A DNA stretch of 20,735 nucleotides from Trachelipus rathkii (GCA_015478945.1 JABUQX010018410.1:15001-35735), one strand, 5' to 3'; positions 1 to 8,490 are shown, counted from the first letter of the stretch. Numbers and translations: made by a program. Notes: generated from the sequence alone by a model not told the origin.

Positions 1-39
1 TGAAATAAATTTAATTTAGATTGTATACCAAAGAATCGC

Positions 40-135
40 TCAAAGAATCGGTACAATTTGCCATTCCGATTTCCGATTCCGATTCCTGAAAAACACCCGA
101 TTCCTTCGAATTCCGATGCCCATTCCGATTAATCG
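40..135. repeat. GATTCC-rich degenerate simple repeat
   Basis: The stretch holds several close copies of CCGATTCC or TTCCGATT with single-base changes, ending at the start of a TA-rich tract. It looks like a decayed hexanucleotide repeat. No reading frame or element boundary is visible around it. Confidence 0.55.
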
Positions 136-138
136 TCC

Positions 139-216
139 CATATACTAATATAATATATATTATATTTATATCATATATATAATATATATTTATAATATAT
201 AATATATATATATATA

Positions 217-262
<46 letters not shown>

Positions 263-290
263 ATTTATATATATAATATATATATAATAC
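139..290. repeat. (TA)n microsatellite
   Basis: About 150 bp of almost uninterrupted TA dinucleotides with occasional TT or AA breaks. The (TA)n class recurs roughly a dozen times in the window and often forms the edge of a transposable-element fragment. Confidence 0.95.
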
Positions 291-340
291 CATAACTCAA
301 TTTTTCTTTTATTTTTTTTATTTTTAGAAATTTGTCGGGA

Positions 341-490
341 AGCTGGTGCGGGCGGTGCGGTGGGATCGAAACGCCCGCACAGGCACCGCCACCGCACTCA
401 CCAGGTCTGAAAATTTTGATGCGCACCGTACCGCACCGCACCACACCAAACTGAACGCACCACGCACCGCACCGAACGCTACTCTGTCCC
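341..490. repeat. GGTGC-rich minisatellite
   Basis: Read on the minus strand this GC-rich island is a run of GGTGCGGTGC-type pentamers with variants such as GGTGTGGTGCG and GGTACGGTGC. It stands out sharply from the AT-rich surroundings. Short open frames across it are products of the repeat and show no protein family. Similar pentamer blocks occur in non-autonomous DNA transposons, but no terminal repeat is visible here to prove that. Confidence 0.6.
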
Positions 491-498
491 AATGACAA

Positions 499-860
499 AT
501 GGAAACTTGTGATGTAGATATGATGAGCCTAGTTTCTCTTTGTGCTTTAATAATGTTAGGAGAAAAGTACACGTAGTTTTAATGAAACATTCCATGAGAC
601 TGCTTAAAATCCGATGGTGGGTCTGTGATGTCTTGAGGGTAGATTACTTAGTTAAGAGAAATTTAAATACTTAGTTAATGTTTCAGGTCACTAGAATCAG
701 AAGTTACATTAGGCTTTTAAACAACCAATTGCTGCAGCATTTCCCAGATAATATAACATGAATTCGCAAGTTTTTTTAGACTACAGAACGCTGAGAAAAC
801 AGAGTTTAAACTATATTATATTGTCAGTTAGGAAATTTTATGATACTTAGACGATACAGC
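499..860. other. AT-rich stretch without recognised gene
   Basis: Ordinary AT-rich unique-looking sequence. I see no coding frame, RNA gene or repeat in it. It may belong to the decayed Tc1/mariner copy whose C-terminal motif follows, but no further transposase motif can be read. Confidence 0.4.
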
Positions 861-867
861 AAAATAT

Positions 868-933
868 GTAGACTTGAATCCAGTTGAGAATGTATACCTG
901 GTGCAAAAGAGGTTTGCAAAGTCATTTGAACAA
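868..933 (+). mobile_element. Tc1/mariner transposase fragment (DLNPxEN motif)
   Basis: A 22-codon stretch translates to VDLNPVENVYLVQKRF followed by AKSFEQ. This matches the hallmark PDLNPIENVW...LKR segment around the third catalytic residue of Tc1/mariner-superfamily transposases. The frame is closed soon after by stops, and the upstream catalytic motifs are not readable, so this is a small relic. The motif is short, so the family call rests on about ten conserved residues. A chance match cannot be fully excluded. Confidence 0.5.
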
Positions 934-1072
934 TTAGGATGATACTGAAGGTCGGTTGGTATATGAATAGCTTGAATTTGATCTTAATTAAATTGCTGAT
1001 TTTATTTGGACTGGGTGAGGAGGAGCTGTTTGCTATTAATTCAGATGGGACAAATATTATGTTCTGTGTGAT

Positions 1073-1116
1073 TATATATATATATATATATTATATATAT
1101 ATATATATATATGATA

Positions 1117-1154
<38 letters not shown>

Positions 1155-1200
1155 AATATATATTATATATTATATAATTATATATATAATATAATATAAT
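1073..1200. repeat. (TA)n microsatellite
   Basis: About 130 bp of TA repeats with interspersed ATTATA variants. Open frames through it encode only Tyr-Ile alternations and are not genes. Confidence 0.95.
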
Positions 1201-1237
1201 AGGCCTATAATATATATATATTTTTTCGTAGTTTTGA

Positions 1238-1262
<25 letters not shown>
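1238..1262. repeat. Poly-T tract
   Basis: A run of about 24 consecutive T. It could be the reverse-strand poly-A tail of a retroposon, but no element body is recognisable on its left side. Confidence 0.8.
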
Positions 1263-1269
<7 letters not shown>

Positions 1270-1384
1270 TTGTTATTTATGTGAATACTAACAAAAATTT
1301 TATTAGTGATGGAAATGATTCAAAAATTCGAAATATTTTAAATAATTATTTAAAAATCACATTTATATCAATCAAAATTTTAAA

Positions 1385-1620
1385 AAATGAAAATATCTCC
1401 AAAAAGTACGACACTTACAGAAAACCAATTACAATATTTGAAAATCAGCGTATAAAGCTTTATTACAAAAATGTAAAGAAGCAAAAAAAATAAATAATTT
1501 TTTTTTCATAAAAATTAAATATCCTCGAAAGTAACGACAGCTTACAGAACAACCATTACATATTTTTGGAATCAACCGTGAAAAGATTATTAAAAAAATG
1601 TACAAAGGAAAATAATATAA
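1385..1620. repeat. Diverged ~120-bp tandem duplication
   Basis: Two consecutive AT-rich units are clearly related. Both contain a core of the type AAATATC..AAAGTA.CGACA..CTTACAGAA, then ACCAATTACA-like sequence, and later AAAAATGTA(C)AAA. The first lies at about 1385-1497 and the second at about 1507-1620. The copies differ by many substitutions and small indels, so the duplication is old. No coding function is visible. Confidence 0.6.
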
Positions 1621-1643
1621 AAAAAAAATAAAAAAAAAAAAAA

Positions 1644-1900
1644 TTAGGGGGCTCGAGATGACGGGGGACAGAAGGGGGGACGTTTTCCATACCCCGTAGG
1701 GGAGGGGCGGAGGGAACCCCGCGACAACCCAAATACACAGTAAAAGAGAGTGGGTTATACCGGAGACCCCTGCACCCGGAGTGGGGGAAATAGTCCTACC
1801 CTGTCGTTCCCGGAAGGCCGAGAGACCCCGACTCTCCTCCATCTTTGCGGTTTACCCTTGGTATTCCTTTTCTTTAAAGCTTTTAAAAAAAAAAAAAAAA
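1644..1900 (+). other. GC-rich island ending in poly-A, retroposon-like
   Basis: A GC-rich block rich in GGGG and CCCC runs sits between an A-rich tract on its left and 16 consecutive A on its right (about 1885-1900). A GC-rich body followed by a terminal A run is the usual look of a reverse-transcribed 3' end inserted in AT-rich DNA. I do not recognise the family, and no tRNA-type A or B box is evident. Confidence 0.4.
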
Positions 1901-2057
1901 TTAAACCTGACGGAGTCGTTAAAACGTAACTGTCCTATATACTTTTTGAATCATGTTTTTCACCCCTTAAATTGACTGTTAGGATCATATACTAGATATA
2001 ATAAAAACAAAAACAAAAAAAAATCAAACTGACGGAGTCTAAACATAACAGGTCCTA

Positions 2058-2060
<3 letters not shown>
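1901..2060. repeat. Pair of ~40-bp direct repeats 120 bp apart
   Basis: Positions 1901-1940 and 2022-2060 share the pattern A-rich tract, CTGACGGAGTC, TAAAACRTAAC, GTCCTA-TATA, with a few changes. Their ~120-bp spacing equals the period of the duplication just to the left. They probably mark two copies of a longer, poorly conserved repeat. Confidence 0.6.
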
Positions 2061-2088
<28 letters not shown>

Positions 2089-2138
2089 ATTATAATATAT
2101 GATATAATATATATATTATATATTATATATATATATAG

Positions 2139-2171
<33 letters not shown>

Positions 2172-2222
2172 TGTATGTATAGGTGTGTGCGCGCGTGTGT
2201 ATATGTATGCTTGTGTGTGTAA
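2058..2222. repeat. (TA)n followed by (TG)n microsatellite
   Basis: A (TA)n tract to about 2153 passes into (TG)n and variants such as GTATGTAT and GCGCGTGT to about 2222. Compound TA/TG tracts typically arise by slippage from a single starting tract. Confidence 0.95.
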
Positions 2223-2446
2223 GTATGCATCATCGTAAGTTTAAAGAAGGCTCTAATAAAATAAATAGAGCAGCAACGTTATATTCTTAACATTATGCAA
2301 ATGGTATTATAAAAATTTTAGAACCCAATTTTATAGGTTGTCAAAATTCGCTATCAAAATAAATCTCACAAATTAACTCGGATTAAAAAGGACAAAAGTC
2401 TACGGGTAAAAGTTTTCCTTTTTCAAAATCTTTGGATTTACGGTGG

Positions 2447-2493
<47 letters not shown>

Positions 2494-2689
2494 TTCTTAA
2501 TTGGTTATATTATGTAAAGTTAATATTTCCAAGAAATTGGCTTGTTTATATGAGTATATTATGACTTTAAATGTTTAAAAATTAAATATGAAATTAGGAA
2601 TATGCAACAAAAACTTTTAAACTCACTTTTCATTAGTTGACGGACGTATCAGCGATCAATCTCAATTCATTTAGATTGTAATTGATGCT
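2223..2689. other. AT-rich intergenic-like stretch
   Basis: Apart from the TTTA tetranucleotide array in its middle, nothing recognisable. It may include the 3' flank of the minus-strand retrotransposon relic that ends near its right edge. Confidence 0.4.
2448..2495. repeat. (TTTA)12 microsatellite
   Basis: About 48 bp of perfect TTAT/TTTA tetranucleotide repeat. Confidence 0.97.
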
Positions 2690-3690
2690 AAAAGCTGTCA
2701 TTACACCGTCAATATTATTTTTAGCAAAATAATACCCTTCCCAAATTGACCTTTGACTCTTTCACATTAACTTAGAGATACTAAGAGATGATGGTAAAAG
2801 GTTCCAAGACAGCAACGCAGGGTCGTCTAGCATTTCTGCTTTAGTGGATTAGCCAGAGTTATAAACTAGTGGCTTAATATATGTTATTAATGAGGGAGAT
2901 TGGATATATTTTTAGTGATACAGATGTTCAGCATTTTGAGTATAAACTCCATCCTTCTGAGTGGAAATGACTCAGGAATATTGGGAATGGGAATGGTCTT
3001 CTCTACTTAGAACTAGTCGTGAAGTTGAACGAATAGGTGATAATATAAATCTATTTTTTCTTCCTTGAAATATCTTTTACCTTTGGAGAGTAACTAAAAA
3101 TAGCAATTACCGTCCATTTCTCGTGGTTCTCGCCAAAATATAATTCATACTCATTAATATGCAATAGAATATTCACCTTTATTTGATCCCAGATTCTTAT
3201 TTCCGATATATTTTAAGGGTTCCCTGGGATTCTCTGCTTTGCCTTTAAGAAATTTAGCATTTAATTTTCAAGTTAGCTATTAGTCAAAATATAATGCAAG
3301 ATTTATTTGTGAAGCTTTGCAATTAAATTCCTTCCCATATATGGTTACATGAGGGGGAGATCATTTAGCAAACACCTTGTGAATTCAAAATAATTGGTTT
3401 TGCTAACTAACCGGTCTCTTATCATTTCACTGGCGAATATAAAGTTTCCTGAATTGCATGTGCAGAAACCTGAAGATTTGGAACAGAAAACCAAAGTGCA
3501 CAATCAATTGCATATGACTATAAATTAGTATTGTATTAGCATTAAATTTATTAGTGAAAGTCATTCCATAAAATGATCAAATATCATTTAGGACTTAGGA
3601 TGCTACCTTGAGGAACGCCACCTTCCGTTTCAACAGTCTCTGGTGTAAATTGTTCTAGTTGTTTTATATTTCTAGTTTACCAATTGAAAG
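2690..3690 (-). mobile_element. Decayed non-LTR retrotransposon, RT and C-terminus
   Basis: Read on the minus strand, positions about 3690-3590 give NW*TRNIKQLEQF, ten residues, then GVPQGSILSP. That is the order of reverse-transcriptase motifs in Jockey/CR1-type LINEs (W..NR.Q...GVPQGS.LSP). It continues in frame across a stop to YLII.WNDF, corresponding to LF.I.INDL. About 15 codons later YSHMQL looks like a ruined YADDTQL box. Near 2790-2720, LLSWNLLPSSLSISKLM matches the WN.LP...R...S C-terminal signature of these elements. Possible RT N-terminal motifs (FEVLEK) lie as far out as about 3990 but are weak. Many stops show it is long dead. The clade cannot be set with certainty. Confidence 0.7.
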
Positions 3691-4328
<638 letters not shown>

Positions 4329-4342
4329 AAATTTTTATTCTC

Positions 4343-4410
4343 TCCTATTGGGCTCGAAATCGAGCCCTCGCTGTTGGTATAGCAAGTGTTTTGCCATTGG
4401 ACCACGATGA
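4343..4410 (-). mobile_element. tRNA-derived SINE-like unit, copy 1
   Basis: On the minus strand GTGGTCCAATGGCAAAACAC resembles a D-arm/A box, and GGGCTCGATTTCGAGCCC resembles a T-arm/B box. Between them CTTGC and GCGAG can pair, but the loop is ten bases instead of seven, so this is not a functional tRNA. The linker GAGAGAATAAAAAT follows, then the TA microsatellite. Confidence 0.6.
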
Positions 4411-4555
4411 GTTAAAAGGAAACCTTGGAAGAATACTTTCTTCCCAGAAGCCTTTCCGCTCACACTCGGGTCAATCAGAGAGATGATGTATCAATATCAT
4501 TTTACAACTGCTAATACTCTCATCAGTTTGAAAATATAAAGAAATTTTTTATTCT

Positions 4556-4602
4556 CTCCCTTGGGCTCGAACTCGAGCCCTCGCTGTTGGTATAGCAAGT
4601 GT
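4556..4602 (-). mobile_element. tRNA-derived SINE-like unit, copy 2 (3' half)
   Basis: On the minus strand it starts at ACTTGCTATACCAACAGCGAG and includes GGGCTCGAGTTCGAGCCC plus the GAGAGAATAAAAA linker. The D-arm is missing because the orientation switches at about 4601. It is the upstream neighbour of copy 1 in the same strand, which shows the units were tandem. Confidence 0.6.
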
Positions 4603-4696
4603 AAAACGATATTGATACATCATCTCTCTGATTGACCTGTTTGTGAGCGGGGAAGCTTCTGGGAAGAAAGTAATCTTCCAAGGTTTCCTTTTAGCT

Positions 4697-4762
4697 CATT
4701 GTGGTCCAGTGGTAAAACACTTGCTATACCAACAAAGGGCTCGGGTTCGAAACCCAGTAGGA
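4697..4762 (+). mobile_element. tRNA-derived SINE-like unit, copy 3
   Basis: The best preserved copy. TGGTCCAGTGG matches the A-box consensus TRGCNNAGTGG at nearly every position, and GGGTTCGAAACCC contains a good B box (GGTTCGAAACC). The anticodon-stem 3' side (ACAAAG) no longer pairs with CTTGC, so the cloverleaf is broken. GAGAGAATAAAAAT and a linker with TTTCAAACTG follow, as in the other copies. It forms the heart of the right arm of the inverted repeat. Confidence 0.65.
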
Positions 4763-4863
4763 GAGAATAAAAATTCTTTACATTTTCAAACTGTGAGAGT
4801 ATTATTATATTTATTGCGGTGGATAATGAACCCCCCTAATTCTTGGGATAGAGGGTTGGTTGG

Positions 4864-4921
4864 CTATATATATTATATATATATTATTATATATATATTA
4901 TATAAATAGTATATATATATA

Positions 4922-4959
<38 letters not shown>

Positions 4960-4986
4960 TATATATATATATATAATATTATATTA
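4864..4986. repeat. (TA)n microsatellite
   Basis: About 120 bp of TA repeat with ATTATA breaks, lying between the inverted repeat and the second tRNA-like element. Confidence 0.95.
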
Positions 4987-5105
4987 TATAGCTCAATAGG
5001 TAGAGCGACAGAATCGCAAGGCAAGGACTATAGTTTAATCCCTCTAGATCCTAGGTAACACTACCTAGTGCAGTTCCCCTCCTAGAATAAGGCAATGCCC
5101 TGAGA
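4985..5105 (+). mobile_element. Second tRNA-derived SINE-like fragment
   Basis: TAGCTCAATAGGTAGAGC is a near-perfect tRNA D-arm, with GCTC pairing GAGC and an A box. About 28 bases on, AGTTTAATCC is a weakened B box (GGTTCRANTCC). The intervening anticodon arm does not fold canonically. A tRNA-unrelated body follows, containing the perfect 7-bp hairpin CTAGGTA-ACAC-TACCTAG (about 5050-5067). TA microsatellites border both sides, so 5' and 3' limits cannot be set. This is a different tRNA ancestor from the 4331-4774 units. Confidence 0.6.
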
Positions 5106-5106
5106 T

Positions 5107-5110
5107 GCTA

Positions 5111-5144
<34 letters not shown>

Positions 5145-5227
5145 TATATAATATATATAATATACTATATATATATATATATTATATATATATATATAAT
5201 ATATATATATATAATATATATATTTAT

Positions 5228-5258
<31 letters not shown>

Positions 5259-5316
5259 TAATATATATATATATTATATTATTAATATATTATATATATA
5301 TATATTATATATATGG
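5107..5316. repeat. (TA)n microsatellite
   Basis: About 210 bp of TA repeat with ATTATA interruptions, directly left of the candidate MITE terminus. Confidence 0.95.
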
Positions 5317-5375
5317 GCGTAAGGCAGGATTTCATTTAGGGGGGCAAATTTTGAGTGATATATATATAATATATC

Positions 5376-5461
<86 letters not shown>

Positions 5462-5792
5462 TATTATTATTATATAATATGGCAGCTTTGGGGCCGCCAT
5501 AACGCTATCTAAATTCTGAGAATTCCGGTGAGAAGCTACTGTATAAAAAACACAGTAGTTGACTTCCAAGCCAATATGAAAACGAAAACACTATTAAAAC
5601 TATAGAAAAAATGTATGTTTTATACATTAGTAATTACTCCTTCATTATCTAATCGATTGATGTATCTTTTTTAGTTTTTTCTAGTAATAAACCCTTAAGA
5701 ACGTCGTCTGCAAACATATAGGTAATTTTTTTATTTCGCCAACTTTAGGGGGGGCAAAGTGCCCCACTCTGCACCCCCCTGCCTACGCCCAT
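5314..5792. mobile_element. Candidate hAT-like MITE with TIRs
   Basis: The left end ATGGGCGTAAGGCAGG and the right end CCTGCCTACGCCCAT are inverted repeats (about 15 bp, one indel). Both are followed inward by G-rich blocks (GGGGGGCAAA left, CCCCCC and GGGGGGGCAAAGTGCCCC right). GGGCGTAGGCAGG-type ends followed by runs of G resemble many hAT elements (CAGGGGCGTAGCCAGG). There is no coding sequence. A second TA tract (about 5359-5481) interrupts the interior. Flanking TA repeats hide any 8-bp target-site duplication, so the superfamily is uncertain. Confidence 0.55.
5359..5481. repeat. (TA)n microsatellite inside MITE
   Basis: About 120 bp of TA repeat inside the inverted-repeat element, starting 30 bp from its left G-rich block. 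Confidence 0.93.
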
Positions 5793-5810
5793 GTATATAT
5801 TATATATAAC

Positions 5811-5842
<32 letters not shown>

Positions 5843-5846
5843 ATAT

Positions 5847-5900
<54 letters not shown>
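5793..5900. repeat. (TA)n microsatellite
   Basis: About 110 bp of TA repeat immediately right of the MITE terminus. Confidence 0.95.
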
Positions 5901-5901
<1 letters not shown>

Positions 5902-6168
5902 TCAGATAAAAGGGGTCCCCCCAAAAAAATTCCCTAATTACCCCTATGGATATTATAAAAAAAGAATGATTGTTAGTGACACCTTTATTTTGACTTATCA
6001 TTAAAAACTAAGAAAAGATTTTTTAAAAAAGAAAATTTGAAAAAAAAATAAATTACTTCCTTCCTTCTTAACTTTTAAAATAATTCTTCTTTGGACTATA
6101 AGCTGCCTGAACATATGTAATATAATTTTATAGAAAAAACAATGTTTTTTCTTAAAAATAAAACTGCT
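5901..6168. other. AT-rich stretch downstream of hAT relic
   Basis: Homopolymer-rich sequence without a gene. By position it would be the 3' flank of the hAT transposase relic, which ends at 6169 on the minus strand. A GGGGTCCCCCC block at about 5914 may belong to an element end, but no partner is visible. Confidence 0.35.
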
Positions 6169-6745
6169 TCAAGAAAATTCTTCTTTAACGATGTCCTTAG
6201 ATCCAATTTCTATTAGTTTTAAATCCGAAAATAAGCGCTCAACACTCGATTGAGTGGGAGGCAAAGCTGTATCTGTGCAAGCAGCATCTTGCAAAATTTT
6301 TGGATAGTAAGGGATTGACTTCGTAACAGTTAAATTTGATTTTCGGTCGATCTAATTAATGCATTTTGGAATTTTACTTTACATTTTTCCAAAAGATTTT
6401 TTTGATTGAAGGTTCTTTTTCAAACTCTCTATCAAATTTGGCTTATTCATCTTCGTCTGACAAGACACTACAAGAAAAATTGCTGAAAAGGATGAACTGC
6501 CTGACTCTCTGAACTAGATTCCGGTTCGAGAGGGTTATTCGTTTTAAGTCCTAGCTCACAAAGAGCTTTCCTAACTTTTAATATTAGACCTTCAGTTCTG
6601 AGAAAGATTCTGAACTGTGGATTAACACAGATGGCCGACAGAAATATTTTGTTTTCAGTTAACATTCTTTCCCTTATTTACATGAAATATTTCATGTCAT
6701 TTTCTAAAATCTCTTCTTTATTATCGAGAGCATAAATCATATAGG
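6169..6745 (-). mobile_element. hAT transposase relic (C-terminal dimerisation region)
   Basis: hAT transposases cut and paste DNA. Their C-terminal segment carries the conserved dimerisation motif. On the minus strand, positions about 6330-6169 read YYPKILQDAACTDTA then LPPTQSSVERLFSDLKLI, a very good match to the hAT VERxFSxxxxI signature, ending at a TGA. Upstream (6665-6470), LTENKIFLSAICVNPQFRIF and LKVRKALCEL match the preceding AxxLDPRxKxLL helix region. Between them frameshifts and a stop break the frame (SDEDE*AKFDREFEKEPS). The DNA-binding BED finger and the catalytic half are absent, so the copy is truncated and dead. Confidence 0.85.
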
Positions 6746-7720
6746 GTAACCTGGGGTAATTTGGGTAAAAATTTTGGTTTTTCAAGTGTAGCGTAAAACA
6801 TTTACCAACTAAAAGGTTAGTTAGTATATCATTTTGACATTCTATCTTTCAGCTTTAAAATGACATATTCTTTGTTATAATCGTAATTATAGTTTTTTAG
6901 AAATAGTTTAATTTATAAGAAAGTGTAAAATATTATTACCTGGGGTAATTTGGTCAAATTGTATTTTTCTTTTTTTTTCACTTTTAAAGTTAATTTAATG
7001 AAAATAAAATTCCTGTACATGTTTTACCTCTTAATACTCTATACATCACTCTCTCATTTATGAGAGTTGGTGGATCAATTTGTTGGACTATGTCTTCTGC
7101 TGGGTAATTATGGATATCTTCCTTTGCTGGCCACTTCCAGTAGCCACCTGCCACTTGCATACATTGTACGGTAATTGTCTTTTTATTAATATTTAATACT
7201 ATTCCAGGAAAGTTCATTTTCATATGTTACTATTACGAATGATTTGTTTTCTTGCAAGTCTAGTTTAGTTTTTCGTTTTTTTATTACCTGATAGCTATCT
7301 TCATTATCTGAGAGATCTAGATTTTGGAATAGTACATCAATATCATCAGTAGGACTTGCTGATATACAAAATAAAATGGAATAAGTTTTTTTTCCTTCCG
7401 ATGCTGCCATTTGGTAGGCATTATTTGAACGACCAATAAAAAAATGAAGGATTGAACGATGTCTTTCACATCTTCCCTATCCACTAAATGTCCAAACTCT
7501 GATAAGTACCTTAAAGCACCTACTATTAATTTTTCTTCTTCAAAACTTAAGACAGTAGAACACCCAGGTTCAATTTTGCTTGATGGATTACTAACCCATC
7601 TCTGAAGAGTTTGAAAAGGCACACCATATTTCTTGGCAAGTGAGCTGATGCTTTTCTTTCCCTTTTTAACCTCCTCTGCATACTCAGGTAGCTTATTTCT
7701 ATCATAAGCAATAATAAGAC
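6742..7720 (-). mobile_element. pogo/CENP-B-type DNA transposon relic lacking the DDE core
   Basis: On the minus strand from about 7710, YDRNKLPEYAEEVKKG, KKSISSLAKKYGVPFQTLQ and RWVSNPSSK form a psq-type helix-turn-helix. CSTVLSFEEEKLIVGALRYL and HLVDREDVKDIVQSFI then give the second CENP-B/Tc5-type helix-turn-helix. This is the usual N-terminus of pogo-like transposases. Immediately afterwards (about 7440) it jumps to PTKWQHRKEK and, in a shifted frame, a Ser/Asp-rich linker. A C-terminal module (7220-6990) follows with FPGIVLNI, WKWPAKEDIHNYPAEDI and LINERVMYRV. The roughly 200-residue DDE catalytic domain is deleted. The repeated word CCTGGGGTAATTTGG at 6749-6765 and 6938-6955 may be subterminal binding sites. 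Confidence 0.8.
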
Positions 7721-7849
7721 ATAATAAACATAATCAGACGAATAAACAAGATTCCTATTTATTAATAACGATTAAAGCATAGCGAAATAAATATAAATTT
7801 AAGAACTAAAATAAAAAATCTGAAGGTAAATAAAACGAAAATAGTTGCC
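7721..7849. other. AT-rich flank
   Basis: Short AT-rich sequence between the pogo relic and the Lys/Ala-rich repeat. Nothing recognisable. Confidence 0.4.
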
Positions 7850-8160
7850 AATAGTGGTTGCCAAGATGGGAGAGAAGGCTCCAACCGAAGCCTAGAAGAG
7901 AGAAAAGGATTCAGCCGAAGACAAGAAAGGAGAGAAGGCTCCAACTGAAGCTAAGAAGGATGAGAAACTTCAGAAGAGTCCTTAAGAAGGTATCATAAAG
8001 CTCCAGAAAAGCCATTTAAGAAGGATCACGAAGCTTTAGCAGAGTCGGTAAGAAAGGAACTTAAAGCTTCAGCAGAGCCATTTAAGAAGGATCATAAAGC
8101 TCCAACAGAGTCGGTAAAGATTGAGAAAACTACAGCTCTCTCGGACTCCCTTACTCCTTT
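7850..8160 (+). repeat. Lys/Ala/Pro/Glu-rich coding-like tandem repeat
   Basis: In plus-strand frames interrupted by stops and shifts this reads GEKAPTEA*KREKDSAEDKK, GEKAPTEAKKDEK and later LKASAEPFKKDHKAPTESV and KIEKT. Repeats of KAPTEAKK/KASAEPFKK are spaced 10-20 codons. At DNA level, units such as GAGAAGGCTCCAAC.GAAGC and TTTAAGAAGGATCA.AAAGCT recur. It may be a decayed exon for a charged, disordered repeat protein, or a minisatellite that merely looks coding. I do not recognise a family. Confidence 0.5.
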
Positions 8161-8264
8161 CTAGTCGAGTCTAAAAATGATTTAAAACCGATGCAAAAAG
8201 ATGATGAGATCTTCTGTTCCAAATTTTTAATTTTGGTTTGATAGTTCTTATGGCTTTTTCTCTT

Positions 8265-8490
8265 CCAAGTTCAACTTCTCCTTACTCCCTTTCTCCGTTT
8301 TCCCTTTTTCCCTTACTCCCTACTCCCATACTCCTTTCTCCCTTACTCCTTTCTCCCTTGCTCCTTTCTCCCTTGCTCCTATCTCCCTTACTCCCTTTCT
8401 CCTCTCTCCCTTAATCCATTCTCCCTTACTCCTTTCTCCATTCTCCCTTACTCCTTTCTCCCTTTTCCCTTGCTCCCTTTCTCCCTTTGA
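8265..8490. repeat. Polypyrimidine minisatellite, CTCCTTTCTCCCTTA unit
   Basis: About 225 bp made almost wholly of C and T, built from a ~15-bp unit CTCCTTTCTCCCTTA/G with small variants. It begins the pyrimidine-rich block of this region. A long one-strand pyrimidine run can adopt triplex structure. Confidence 0.85.

Larger units (their letters stand above)
4331..4774. repeat. ~175-bp inverted repeat of tRNA-containing units
   Basis: Left arm 4331-4505 and right arm 4601-4774 are reverse complements, by eye close to 90 percent identical, separated by 95 bp. Each arm holds a tRNA-like segment, the linker ending GAGAGAATAAAAAT, and a ~100-bp body including ATTGATACATCATCTCTCTG and CTTCCAAGGTTTCCTTTTA. 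The spacer carries a third, 5'-cut tRNA-like piece in minus orientation. The arrangement suggests an array of tRNA-linker-body units with an inversion junction at about 4600/4601. A transcript across it would fold into a long hairpin. Confidence 0.85.

Noticed and set aside
265..572. Two open frames of 77 and 82 codons on the minus strand
   Set aside because: They cross the GGTGC minisatellite and TA repeat and translate repeat sequence; no protein family.
4343..5045. Functional tRNA genes
   Set aside because: A and B boxes are visible, but anticodon loops are not seven bases or stems do not pair; acceptor stems cannot be formed. Treated as tRNA-derived repeats.
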